Assembly: GCA_025267735.1 (NCBI GenBank)
Contig: CM046299.1
Location: 19,614,232 to 19,678,231, forward strand
DNA from: Mactra quadrangularis
Lineage: Eukaryota; Mollusca; Bivalvia; Venerida; Mactridae
Length of the DNA stretch: 64,000 nucleotides
Reading direction: 5' to 3'
A program made the translations under genes and the position numbers. This document shows positions 38,201-47,925 of the stretch, one piece after another. The notes beneath the pieces are model-generated. The model had not been told where the DNA came from and did not search any database. It saw only the letters and a list, made by a program, of their open reading frames with translations. Position 1 is the stretch's first letter. Each line of letters begins with the position of its first letter.

Positions 38201-41200
38201 TTAGAAGATGAAGGAGCTAAGTGTCTCATCAAATTATGTACATCTAAATATAAACTACATAGTCTTAATGTTAGTGCTAATGGTATTGGTAAGTTATATT
38301 ATATAAAAATGTTACTTTATTAAAACCTGATCTAAATTAACAAATTTGATCAGAACCCAATGTAAATACCCAATTTTATTGAAACCGTATCTAAAATTCT
38401 ACACTCTCATACTTTCTCACAGGTGTCAGGCACACTTTTTCAATCTCGTTCTTTATATATACAATAATAAGGAAGGCATCACAAATTTCACTGATAATGA
38501 CACTATGTGTTAAGTGAGTAGCTTTTATGACTATAGTCTGTTAATGGAGACTTTTACCTAATGGACTTAAATGTGTTGTCAATGAACGTGTTCAAATCAA
38601 ATTTAAAGAAGAATCAGAAAGTCTGATTGCTCAAATTTTCTAATTAATAATGATACAATTATTTTACTATTGCACTTATTATTTACTATTGGATTACTTA
38701 GTCTGCTAATGATGGTTTATTCATTACAATTAATATCTCATAGTCAGTACTGTGTCGTATTATGTTATATGTAGTAGGAAGTAAGAGTGAACACCATAAT
38801 AATTACTAAAACTGTTTTGTAAAAACCTTTAAAATCTTGATAAAATTATTTTACCTATACACTGAGCTAGTATCTTAATATTCATTTCTATTTATGTATT
38901 ACCCAGGTAAAGAAGGAATGTTGGCCTTGACCTCAGTTGTTGGCGGAAAGTCACCTTTACAAACATTACATGTTCAAGGTCAAACAAAGTCCCAAGATGA
39001 AGGTCATATGATAGATATATTCTCTAAACTGGCTACAAGTATAGGTTTGTGTATTTATATTTTAACTTTACTGAAGTAGTATCTAGGAGCAATGGTCCAG
39101 TGGTAGGATGGGCATTTAAGGATTAAAGGTCCTGGGTTTAACTTCACTATGGATACTGCATATTTCCTTGAGCCAGAAATTTACCTACTGTAATTCCACA
39201 CCACCCTTTTGTAAATGGGTAATTTGAAGAATCACTTGTATGAAAGTGATATCAATGACCAGGGATCATCATACAAAAGTGTTGAGTCTTGGCCATTTGC
39301 CTTAATTTTAAAATTCTTTCATATTTGTTATCCATTCGGAACTCCTCGACCATTCGCTACGAATAACCTCGGACATATTTAGACGCCATTTTGGAAAAAC
39401 CGGTGTTGAAGTAAACAAATACGTTTACGTACACATTCGTTTAGGCGATGACTGAATTTTTGCTTTTAGTCCGTGAATTTGAAATTACATTGTTCAATAT
39501 CGATGAACAATATTTAGTTCAATTTAATACAAAGAAATAAGTTTTGACAAAGATCTGTGTGTATACTGCAAGAACTATTTTGTATAACCGTTACGTGCTT
39601 CGCCTCGCGTAGGTAGTAAAATCACAAAAATCCAGTGAAGACCCCCCCACGAATCCTTCTGAGATTATTCATTCATGAAAGGTCAAGGTGTTCCGAATGA
39701 TTTATCATTAAGGGTACAAGTTTTTCTATGCACTTGTTGTTTGATGTAATTTTTAATAAAAACTTGAATTTTTGCAATCTGAAACAAATCACAAACATAT
39801 TTGACACAAGCTCGGTTTATGATACCAAAAGTACCAAGATGCCTTAAAATGATTAAAGTTTACTAACCCTTATTGTCATATTTATACTTCATAGATTTTT
39901 AAGACTCTATGAGACTATGACATTTGTATGGGATGAAATATATATTTTATTCGGGGTTTAAATTATTGGGATATGTGTATATTTTATATAGGATATAAAG
40001 TACAGAAAGATGGTGATACAATTAAACCTGGTTGTAGTGATTTACCTTCTAATTTACCTGATGGTTTATTAGTTAATATTAAAGACATGGGTGGACATGC
40101 TGGTTGGTATTTTATCTTATATTTTTATATATCTTAGTCTATACAGTTTGGCCAATATGTTACATGTCATAAAATTTCACGGTCCAACCTGAGATTTGAA
40201 CCCATGGCATCCTGAGTTGTAAGGGGACACTCTACCATGTCACCATTTAAAACAGCTTGAAGGCAAGGAAGTACAAGTTTCTAATTACTTGTATGTCTCT
40301 ACTACAATATGGTAAGGAGTGGGGATTAACAGAGTCATATATATTTATAGCCTATCTGTTGGATTGCTTTTTAGTTATAAAGTATGATAATTGATTACCT
40401 ATGGAGGTTGATGAGAAATTAATAAGTTGATCTCATTGTTTCATTTAGCCAGACATTGTCAAGTTTGTTGAATAGTATAATAATTAGGTAGTAAGTTAAT
40501 GATTATTCTGAACAAAATAAAGTTTCATACTATTGTACATAGCTGCTGTTAGTTATTTTTTGCAGGCAGGTCCATATTTTATATGAATTATGTGATTTTT
40601 TATTTCTTCTTCAAAGCTTTTAGACAAGTTTCATTTTGATTTAAAATATGAACATTCAGAGTGCTAGATTACAACATATCCTGTACAGTCTTTATAATAT
40701 AACTTTCATTAAATGAATACTAAAAGCTATAAACTATTTGGTTATAAAGTGTTTTATTATATGCTTTCCAGTGGAATACTGGGAGTTATTGGTGAAATAA
40801 AACTCAATACTCCACTGTTTTGAAACAATGAAAATATATTTGTTATTTTTCACTGTTTGGATTCATTCACCATATTGACGGACTACTTTTTTCAATCGTA
40901 AATCAAGAACCCTACAAATATTGGAAATATGAGCTAAGTATAGTATATTTTCACTTGTGGCTATGCCACTCATGAAGATAATGCATCCTCAGCTCACTCG
41001 TGAAATAAAAATCTATCTTACACCAAAATAAACAAATATCCTCTACACTTGTGTATATTAAATTTCAGGTAATATGGGTCAAGCATTAGACAGTCAAAGT
41101 ATAAAAACAGATTATGTTGTTGACAGATTACCATCATTGTCATTCAATCATATAACACAGATTTGTTGTTTCTTAAAAGATAAAGGTGTGTGTATTTTTT

Positions 41201-44200
41201 ATAAAATAAGTTGAAATTTATGATTATCGTATAGTAATAATTTATAATAATTATATAATTTTATAATTATTTATATGTATTTCAATAATTTGATGGTTGA
41301 TCTTCAAGAATATATTTGCTACTAAAAGCAAGGTTTGACATTAATTTTTAAGTAGTTTGCATGGTTAGACAACCAGTTTTATATTTCACTCCCCCAAACC
41401 AAATGTTTTCTAGCAGTAACACATGGCTTGAACCCAAATCTAGTCATCAGGGTTACTGGAGGACCTTTAATGTCGAGCCCTGAAAAGTCTTAAAAGATAA
41501 TGACTTCATTGTATAGTTGTTCACAGGGTTTTTGTCTGCTTCATTGGGTTGCATTATGTGCAGACCCTGGCTAGAAATTAACATGAAGTTAAGTGTCTAG
41601 AAGTGACATTTTGTGTAAAAAAACATCTTTTTCTTCTGCTATATGTTTTGACAACAATATTGATGCTTTTGTCCTTTTCAACTTGGCTTGGGATAATCTA
41701 CAGTGTTTTTAAACATTGTCAAAATTAATGAGAAGTTAAGTGTCTTGAAATCACCCATTTCATGTAAAAAATCTTCTTATGCTAGATGTTTAGACAACAA
41801 TAATGATGTTCTTGTCCTTTTCAACATGGCTTGTGATAGGCCATTGTGTTTTTTCTTAAACCAAGGTCAAAAATGACTCTTGAACATTGTGCATACTTCA
41901 ATATATTAGAACATATTCGCTAACAATACATTTGCAGTTATAAAAACACTGTTTATAACACTATTTGTTTTGTCTATATTCTAAAATGAGTATTTTATTG
42001 ATGTATTACATGTATATTTCTCTCAATAAACTAGATGCTACAGAATGTGTATGGTCAGAAAATGATTGGAAGATGATTATTGGTGCTGATAGAGCTACAA
42101 CATGTACACCATCATGGTTACAGGTTTGTTTAGTATACTGATAAACATCTCGTTCTATTGTCTCTATTAATGAATGATAAATGCTGTTTGAAACATTTCA
42201 TTAAAACTGATTCATTGAAATGAATATCTACTACAGAATCCATTTACTTTAATATCTAATTAATTATGATGTATTTGTAAAGGACTGCTGAGGAATACTA
42301 AATGATAAGTCAATTGATTTTAAATTAACTTAACTTTTGAATTAACTTCTTTGTTAAAAAAGCTGTCAATATCTGGAAATTTTGTACACTTTCCTGTGAT
42401 GGGTTAATGCACTCCATGCACCATTAAGTACATTGTGACTAACTGATGTTAAGTAAAATAATAGTTATGATTGTCATTTGTAATCCTTACCTTTGTTCAA
42501 TTTCTTTTAAGTATTACCTATATATCACCCTATTTTAACTTGCTTATAAAGATGTGTTTTGTTATATTAGTTATCAGATCATCGTGATAAATGTATATAC
42601 CTCAACAATCTACCTGGTAGTGCTACAATACAAAAATTAGAATCTATATTAGAGATGGATTGTGATTGCAATGTACAGGAAACTTGTCTTATGAAGGTAA
42701 TTGTGTTCTTTTATTATATTGTTGATATAGTGTTGAACTAGCATGCAAATTATTTCATTTGAAACCATAACAAGTATAGTTAGTCTCTCTGAGAGACTAA
42801 CTATAGAGACTCTCTCAGTTAACTATGTTAGTTTGTTTCTTGGAATTACCAAGATATTGGTTTTAAATATTTACACAATGTACAAAGTGAAAATTGCTTT
42901 TACTTCTAAAATTGTATCAGTTCTTAGTAGGAGCAGTGGTTCAGTAGTAGGGTACCTGCATAGGGATTGAGTGGTGTGTAGGTTTTAACCCTCTAGAAGC
43001 ACTGCTTAGTTCCTTCCGCTAGAACTTAACCTGTCATTGCTTCACTAGGTGTATAATTTTGTTGCACCAATATGTCATCTGCACATAAGTAGTTTAGGAC
43101 TCACAAGGGATATTGATCGATAAATACTAGTAGCCTGATGACCAGGGTTACATTGTAATAGTTGTAAAGTCTGTTAATATATATCAGCATGAAACTTAGA
43201 TCGTAAAATGCAATTACTGTTTAATGATCACTTTTTGAAAGATAGTATAAGAACAATTTCAAAATGAAAAACTTTAGATTGTAATAATGCATAAGTGAAA
43301 ACATTATGATTGTTTTATATTTAAGGATCCAGTTACTAGAGGTAACAATGGTGTAGGTTGGGCTGTTATGAATGATCAAGAATCTGTACAAAAAGCTCTG
43401 GATTATTTTAATAGTGGAGAGGTAGGTTGGATTTTCTTTATTGTTGCTACAATTACTGAATGCTATTAAAATGTATTATATGCTGAATTGATCTGGTCAC
43501 CTTTTTCTTAGATGAATGATTTATCAGTTTAGCTTATTAGGATATTACAGATAGATAGTTTATTTATTTCCATAACATTTACAAATGTATGAGGACAATA
43601 ATACAGTATATTCACAATATTTCAGGCTAAGATATTTGGTCAAGCTATTATGATATCTGAAGTTAAAGTAAAAGTGGACAATGAAGCAAGTGAAGAACTT
43701 CAAAAGAAAGCTATGTAAGTTGTTTTATTTATATATAATTTACCACTTAACTGTTAATATATTTTGTCTTTGATAATTTTAGTAAACTTCTATTGATTGG
43801 TTGTTGTTCTCATGTAAAAACATTTCCAATAGCCTTGTTTTAAACAACCAGGTTGGTTTCTTTGTACTTGTTTTGTTTAACATTCAATTTCAAATCATTT
43901 ATAGTCATAGTCATATAAGGCTGACAATTCACCTACCTATCTCTTCTAAAATAAGGGACTTTAGTCAGTTATTTCCCCTTGAATGTTCTTCAAATAGGTA
44001 GGTCCAATTAGTTGGATTACTCGGATTTTACTCTTACTTTTCAATGTCAATTTGCCAAAATTCATCTCTAATAACATTTTTGTAAATCATTTAATTTGTT
44101 TGAAATTCAAACTAAGTATTTTTAGGGTAAAGAACTATGTAAATTTCATTACTTATGTTAATATCTTTATTAACAAGAAAGATATTAGATGAAATATTTT

Positions 44201-44831
44201 GTTGTCCTTACATAGGACTTCAATGATAAAATCCGAGGATTCCAACTGTAAGGACCTACTTACCAATTGGATTGCTCCAGATTTTATCGGGAAAAGATAA
44301 CTGACTAAAATCCCTAACCGACCATTATAATATTATCTCCATGTAAGCACCTGCCTACTTTCTCACATAGAAGTTGTGGTCAAAACTTGTTTAAACCCAC
44401 CTTCCTCTTTATATTAGAGTATTTAGTGATTTGTAATCTTACCATGATGGCAGTTATGTTTGGAGTGGAGAGTAGTAGATATAAATCGAGGGTCTAGCAC
44501 AAAACGGTCATAACTCACTCATTTCTTATATTGAGTTAGGACCGTTTTCTGCTAAACCTGCAAAATTGGTTTAATTTGTATCATAACCCAAAATATGATC
44601 TACTTTCAGTCTGTTTAAAAAAGTTATCTCAAAGTTTTATGTTTTCTACTAATGTTTGTATTGTCTACATTCTATATATATTACAGTGAGGATCAAGAGA
44701 AGAGATCTAGATTGAGAGCTAAAGAAGAATCAGCTCATAGAACATTAATTATAAATTCAACAGAAGCATCGTGGAAACGTCATGCTTATAGATTAGCACA
44801 TCCTGCTTATGCTGATGGACGTATATGGTAG
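26280..44831 (+). CDS. Leucine-rich-repeat protein with N-myristoylation start and C-terminal RRM-like domain, 932 residues
   Basis: Twenty coding exons: 26280-26657, 27278-27397, 28456-28581, 29661-29797, 30588-30729, 32181-32309, 33327-33438, 34353-34544, 35595-35741, 36552-36644, 37111-37334, 38201-38288, 38907-39044, 39992-40102, 41069-41185, 42035-42123, 42571-42696, 43326-43421, 43626-43714, 44687-44831. Every junction is phase-consistent; they total 2799 bases with TAG. The start MGSGSSK fits N-myristoylation (Gly2, Ser6, Lys7), suggesting membrane attachment. Residues 8-115 are charged and low-complexity. Ribonuclease-inhibitor-like LRRs follow from about 150 to 660 (LDLSYNN, LNLSDN, YLDVSSN, DLDIASNEI, LSANRITD, LDLSNN). 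Residues about 785-880 look like an RRM: IYLNNLP as RNP2 and GVGWAVMN as a degenerate RNP1. The tail ends ADGRIW. The LRR part could bind proteins and the RRM part RNA or protein; this is inference. Weak donors are exon 2 (GTTTTG), exon 13 (GTTTGT) and exon 14 (GTTGGT). No named family is recognised. Confidence 0.85.
27072..27202. mobile_element. Foldback element, copy 1
   Basis: The left arm begins GCCAGTTTCCTAAGGATAT and the right arm is its imperfect reverse complement, ending GGAAAATAGCC. Words such as GTGCTTTG and its mirror CGAAGCAC recur in both arms, so almost the whole element can form a stem. A relative with the same arm sequence is at 63,801-63,940. It lies in intron 1 of the LRR-RRM gene. 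Confidence 0.6.
27888..28290 (+). mobile_element. Dispersed element of about 400 bp, copy 1
   Basis: It shares with 54,512-54,905, in opposite orientation, a long series of words: CAATCTGATTAAAACC, TTTAGATCTGGCCTTTTTC, AAATGAAGGTCA, ATTCATGACGAAAT, AATCAAAATGTGATTA, GTTTTCGTCTAGATGAAAG and CAGGATATC. No open frame is present, so it is a non-autonomous element or old repeat. It lies in intron 2 of the LRR-RRM gene. Confidence 0.7.
28628..29099. mobile_element. Non-autonomous hAT-type element, 472 bp, with 8-bp duplication
   Basis: It is flanked by TTAGTTGT on both sides (28,620-28,627 and 29,100-29,107). The ends are AGAGCTGCGAATA on the left and TTAGGGCTGTGG on the right after reverse complement, resembling the TAGRGCTG ends of the element at 5.8 kb. 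No transposase frame is present. The left duplication starts about 40 bases after the exon 3 donor of the LRR-RRM gene, so insertion left splicing intact. Confidence 0.7.
30045..30205. repeat. Foldback repeat, family with copies at 49.6 and 52.8 kb
   Basis: The left part, TTAACCCTGCTGATATAAAT, is mirrored on the right by ATTTGAATCAGCAGAGTTAG, so the ends pair. The same pair of words recurs at 52,850-52,945, and the right word alone at 49,655-49,705. A tail similar to TGACAGTTGAATAAA follows the other two copies. It is probably a miniature inverted-repeat element. Confidence 0.55.
30918..31760. mobile_element. hAT-type element, 843 bp, degraded
   Basis: The left flank is ATAAAGAC (30,910-30,917) and the right flank ATAAATAC (31,761-31,768), an 8-base duplication with one mismatch. 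The left end is TAGATGTGCGCC and the right end, reverse-complemented, TAGAGCTGGGTACTGCC. Subterminal GGTATACTGTGGTATA and ACCGGTAAACCGGT repeats are prominent. No intact transposase frame was seen. It lies in intron 5 of the LRR-RRM gene. Confidence 0.6.
32680..33215 (+). repeat. Interspersed repeat with an internally repeated module of about 165 bp
   Basis: A module containing GGTATCTACTTCAAACTTTA, TATATGTTC and CTAATGTGACAAGGTTCATA occurs at about 32,800 and again at about 32,965. A third, more degraded copy is at about 33,110. The block starts GCTCGACTTTAC and ends near AGTCGAGCATGC, so the ends may be short inverted repeats. It lies in intron 6 of the LRR-RRM gene. Confidence 0.55.
33562..33610. 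repeat. Perfect 17-bp hairpin
   Basis: TAAGAGCCTGGTCAGCC (33,562-33,578) is exactly reverse-complementary to 33,594-33,610, with a 15-base loop. It lies in intron 7 of the LRR-RRM gene. It could be the ends of a short foldback element or a structured intronic RNA. Confidence 0.8.
35150..35460 (+). mobile_element. tRNA-headed SINE, family B, best full-length copy
   Basis: The head has an A-box-like TAGCTCAGGTGGTAGCACG and a B-box-like GGTTCAATTCCCGG. The body carries GGTTGGTCATGAAACTATTG, GGGCAGTTGTCAGTCACTGA, TTGGTTAACAGCTAAAT and GTGAGTAGGTTGACTGACC. It ends near AACAAACAAAACAAAC. Body matches occur at 48,975-49,200 and 60,985-61,210 (minus orientation) and at 57,175-57,355 (plus). It is intronic in the LRR-RRM gene. 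Confidence 0.75.
35797..35848. repeat. Hairpin with arms of about 20 bp
   Basis: AAGAATACAGAATGTGAAATA is mirrored, with one mismatch, by TATTCCACATTCTGTATTCTT after a spacer of about ten bases. It starts 56 bases after exon 9 of the LRR-RRM gene and could fold in the pre-mRNA close to that donor. Confidence 0.7.
37659..38067. mobile_element. Miniature inverted-repeat element, CATTCGGAAC family, copy 1
   Basis: The left end CATTCAGAACTCCTTGGCC and the reverse complement of the right end CATTCGGAACACCTCCACC are terminal inverted repeats. The interior matches copy 2 at 39,333 (GGACATATTTAGACGCCATT, GTTGAAGTAAA, CAAGAACTATTT). No coding frame is present. It lies in intron 11 of the LRR-RRM gene. 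Confidence 0.75.
39087..39300 (+). mobile_element. tRNA-headed SINE, family C, copy 1
   Basis: The head reads GGAGCAATGGTCCAGTGGTA with a degenerate B-box, GGTCCTGGGTTTAACTTC. The body shows TTCCTTGAGCCAGAAATTTA and a GACCAGGGATCAT word. A relative with a similar head and a GATGACCAGGGTTACA word lies at 42,928. It follows exon 13 of the LRR-RRM gene. Confidence 0.5.
39333..39699. mobile_element. Miniature inverted-repeat element, CATTCGGAAC family, copy 2
   Basis: The ends CATTCGGAACTCCTCGACC and, reverse-complemented, CATTCGGAACACCTTGACC match at 17 of 19 positions. At 367 bp it is shorter than copy 1 but has the same internal order, and lies 1.27 kb downstream in intron 13 of the same gene. 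Confidence 0.8.
40170..40320 (-). mobile_element. tRNA-derived SINE, family A, third locus
   Basis: GGTCCAACCTGAGATTTGAA, GAGTTGTAAGGGGACACTCT, ACCATGTCACCAT and GCTTGAAGGCAAGGAAGTAC match the 24.4-kb copy in the same orientation. It lies in intron 14 of the LRR-RRM gene. Confidence 0.6.
42775..42805. repeat. Near-perfect 31-bp palindrome
   Basis: TATAGTTAGTCTCTC (42,775-42,789) is followed by one T and then its exact reverse complement. The next bases (GAGACTCTCTCAGTTAACTA) repeat the same sequence family, so alternative pairings are possible. It lies in the intron after exon 17 of the LRR-RRM gene. Confidence 0.85.
42928..43150 (+). mobile_element. tRNA-headed SINE, family C, copy 2
   Basis: The head GGAGCAGTGGTTCAGTAGTA resembles that at 39,087, with a degraded B-box around GTAGGTTTTAACCCTCTAG. 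It contains GATGACCAGGGTTACA near its end. It is more diverged than copy 1. Confidence 0.45.
43952..44317. mobile_element. Miniature element with long inverted ends
   Basis: Left TAAGGGACTTTAGTCAGTTA and reverse-complemented right TTAGGGATTTTAGTCAGTTA are terminal inverted repeats. A second inverted pair lies inside: left AGGTAGGTCCAATTAGTTGG with CTCGGATTTTA, and right, reverse-complemented, AAGTAGGTCCTTACAGTTGG with CTCGGATTTTA. The element is 366 bp, has no frame and sits in the last intron of the LRR-RRM gene. Confidence 0.7.
44493..44556. repeat. Foldback with 25-base arms, 22 matching
   Basis: TCTAGCACAAAACGGTCATA and the next five bases (44,493-44,517) are mirrored by 44,532-44,556 with three mismatches and a 14-base loop. 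It lies 130 bases before the last exon of the LRR-RRM gene and could fold near that acceptor. Confidence 0.75.
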
Positions 44832-46600
44832 AAAGTTGTGACTGGATCTATAACAGTATTGAACATTCATTATGGATATATTTATATTGTGTCATATTAC
44901 TGTAATACTTTTGTTTAATATGTCATGTTTTTGAAGTGAACATTATTACTATAATTTAGTGCAGACATAGTACTGATATTGTTTTTAAACACTAGATATT
45001 CAGGTAGTTCTTGAAGCTGACTTGCTAGCTTTTCAATATAATAACACATTCTTATGTATTAGAGAAAACTTCAATATAATCAAGTCTGTTGACATTGATA
45101 CTGGTAACACATGGGAATACAGTAGGCTCAAATGTTTGTGACACAAGGTTTAAGCAAACCAGAGGCGCTTTTCACAAAAATTCTTACGATAAAAATCATA
45201 AGTCAAAAGCAAGAAACCTTCATTTTACAATTATGTTATGGACGATCAATTCTAATTAGTACTGAATTATGTAAAATGTTTTATACATTTTGAATATCAT
45301 ATCATAGTTATATTTATTATCCTTCTAAATGGGAACTACAAAATTTATAAAATTGACTTAGGATAACTTTTTTGTTAGAAATTTTGTGAAAAGGTGCACT
45401 GGTGTTCAACCAGTTCAAAATCAACATTATAAGTGTCAGATAAATGTTAAACCTTTCAGGGTAGTTTAAGTTAGCCAAGTTTGAGCTTTCAAACTTTCAC
45501 TGTTGTGTGATATTGTGTAATGTATACACAAAAATATGTATAGTATCAGGTCAAATGTGATAGACTAAAAGTATTTGTGATACATTTAAAGTATTTGTGA
45601 TAGATTTTTAGTATTTGTGATAGACTTACAGTATTTGTGATATAATGTCTGTGATATCTTTTTACTTCAGAGATCTCTCTTATTTATTGTTTGTGTGTAA
45701 AATATGTTTTAAACATTATAATTTATTGTGTATGTCAACAAGTTCTAAGTGTGGCTGATTAGATCACCAACTTTATGAATCATTGAAACCTCCCGCTGAT
45801 AAATGTCAAGGCTTGTTATTAAGCTTCTGAATGTGAAATGTAATTTTAATAGCCAACTGCTTGTTGGAGACTAGTACTGGTGCACCATAGAAACAATGGT
45901 GAGGTAAATTGTCCATCACATATCAGTTCAACAGCTAAAAAGGTTGAAAAACATGCTGTAACATAGATCTATTATTTTGTTCTGATATTGTTTATGCACA
46001 ACTGATATTAAGTTTTTAATTGTTTTGTTTATTTGATATATTGTTTTGTATGTATGTATTTTCTGTCTGTTAAAGTTTTTAACAAAAAAAAATTCATTTA
46101 TGTTTTCTGATGAAATGTTAAATAATTGTATTACTTCATGAACATGTATACTAAACTGCATTTATAGCGACTACTTTTCAAACATTCTAACAATTTCCCA
46201 AATATGCTCCTTCCTCTGTCTGTTTATCTTTTCTTAAACACCGTATTGTACCTCACTATTTTGGAAGTATATTCATAATTTATGATTCAGTCCAATAATT
46301 TGTGTTATTTTTTCTCTTTCCATTTAAATCATATTATAAATTCATTATATATAATTATTAATTAGTTTGATTTGTTATATCATATAATATGATATGTAAT
46401 TTGAATCATTTACTTATTTTATCTTTATATTTTCTAAGAGTTAACTATTTGATATCACCAAATATTTCTATAATTGTTAAACCAGTATTATTATCATTAT
46501 TGTTTAATTGTTGTCATTTTAGTTTTTATTTTACTTATAGTACATTGTTAAAATTCTTATCTATATTTCTAGATCTGGGAAATAAATAAATTTCTATAAC
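44832..46600 (+). other. Probable 3' untranslated region of the LRR-RRM gene
   Basis: AT-rich sequence follows the TAG at 44,829-44,831. A tandem AATAAATAAA at 46,581-46,590, followed by TTTCTATAACACACA, is the best polyadenylation signal seen, giving a 3' UTR of about 1.75 kb. It includes the GTATTTGTGATA tandem repeats at 45.57-45.65 kb. The call rests on position and signal only. Confidence 0.4.
45568..45652 (+). repeat. Short tandem repeat, unit about 23-25 bp, four to five copies
   Basis: AGTATTTGTGATAGA/C/T recurs four times between 45,570 and 45,640, followed by a shortened TGTCTGTGATAT. It lies in the probable 3' UTR of the LRR-RRM gene. Confidence 0.75.
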
Positions 46601-46639
46601 ACACAATTTTATTTTGGTTTGTCTTTATTAAAGGGTGTG

Positions 46640-47925
46640 CTCGATTGGGCTGTCGGAACTGTGCTAGGATCAAATTCCGACTCTTCAACAGAATCTGCCT
46701 AACAAGTGAAATTGGATGTCGTAACTGAATCAAAAGGCAATATCCGTAGCAAATATACTCGCTTCTTACTTTACTTATGGCAAATAGTTAAATTGTTATC
46801 GTAAACAATCGGTCAAAAGTATAATTTTAACAACAATGGGTTTCTAAACACCAAACTCACATGTTTGCAGTGATGCCGCTGCAATCTTGGGTATGAATAA
46901 ACGGCAACCAATTCCGTTTACACCACCTATTTCCATGGAATTGATAGAACACAGTTCTGATGCACTCCACTGGAGTTGTCCCAGTTCTAACAGTAGGAAT
47001 TTCCATTAGAGCACGCCCATAGTAATACAGTAAGTTGTACTTCATATACCTAAGTCCACAAACCATTATAGTAATATGGCCTGTGATCAGTATAGTTTTA
47101 AAATTGTACTTTATATAACTAAGTCCACAAACCATTATAGTAATATGGTCTGTGATCAGTATAGTTTTAAAATTGTACTTTATATAACTAAGTCCACAAA
47201 CCATTATAGTAATATGGTCTGTGATCAGTATAGTTTTAAAATTGTACTTTATATAACTAAGTCCACAAACCATTATAGTAATATGGTCTGTGATCAGTAT
47301 AGTTTTAAAATTGTACTTTATATAACTAAGTCCACAAACCATTATAGTAATATGGTCTGTGATCAGTATAGTTTTAAAATTGTACTTTATATACCTAAGT
47401 CCACAAACCATTATAGTTATATGGTCTGTGATCAGTATAGTTTAAAATTGTACTTTATATACCTAAGTCCACAAACCATTATAGTTATATGGTCTGTGAT
47501 CAGTATAGTTTTAAAATTGTACTTTATATACCTAAGTCCACAAACCATTATAGTTATATGGTCTGTGATGAGTATAGTTTTAAAATTGTACTTTATATAC
47601 CTAAGTCCACAAACCATTATAGTTATACGGTCTGTGATGAGTATAGTTTTAAAATTGTACTTTATATAACTAAGTCCACAAACCTTTATAGTTATACGGT
47701 CTGTGATGAGTATAGTTTTAAAATTGTACTTTATATAACTAAGTCCATAATCCATTATAGTAATACGGTCTGTGGTCAGTATAGTTTTAAAATTGTACTT
47801 TATATAAGTCCATAATCCATTATAGTAATATGATAAAGTCCTTAAAAATAAAGTTCATATACCCAGGCAGCCGGAAATAGTGTTTTTGATTCAGAACTGT
47901 TCCGACCACCTGTGTTCATTACTAG
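46640..47925. mobile_element. Possible element enclosing the 69-bp minisatellite
   Basis: Left GCTGTCGGAACTGTGCTAGG and the reverse complement of the region ending at about 47,915 (GGTGGTCGGAACAGTTCTGA) look like inverted ends. ATCAAA follows in both. Between them are about 400 bp of unique sequence, the 69-bp tandem array and a short right flank. Minisatellites inside miniature or Helitron-like elements are known in molluscs. No flanking duplication was identified, so this is tentative. Confidence 0.3.
47033..47835 (+). repeat. 69-bp minisatellite, about 11.5 copies
   Basis: The unit contains AAGTCCACAAACCATTATAG, a TATGGTCTGTGATCAG word and TTTTAAAATTGTACTTTATA. Copies drift from left to right: GTAATATGG changes to GTTATATGG and GTTATACGG, and GATCAGT to GATGAGT. 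Because 69 is divisible by three, long repetitive frames stay open on both strands. They have no start context or splice context, and I do not regard them as genes. Confidence 0.95.

Noticed and set aside
40103..40106. Alternative donor GTATTT for exon 14 of the LRR-RRM gene
   Set aside because: It would give phase 2 and an immediate stop in exon 15. The weaker GTTGGT donor at 40,103 keeps the frame.
46857..47815. Frames of 107-197 residues on both strands with a 23-residue repeat
   Set aside because: They arise from the 69-bp minisatellite, whose length is divisible by three; both strands are open equally.
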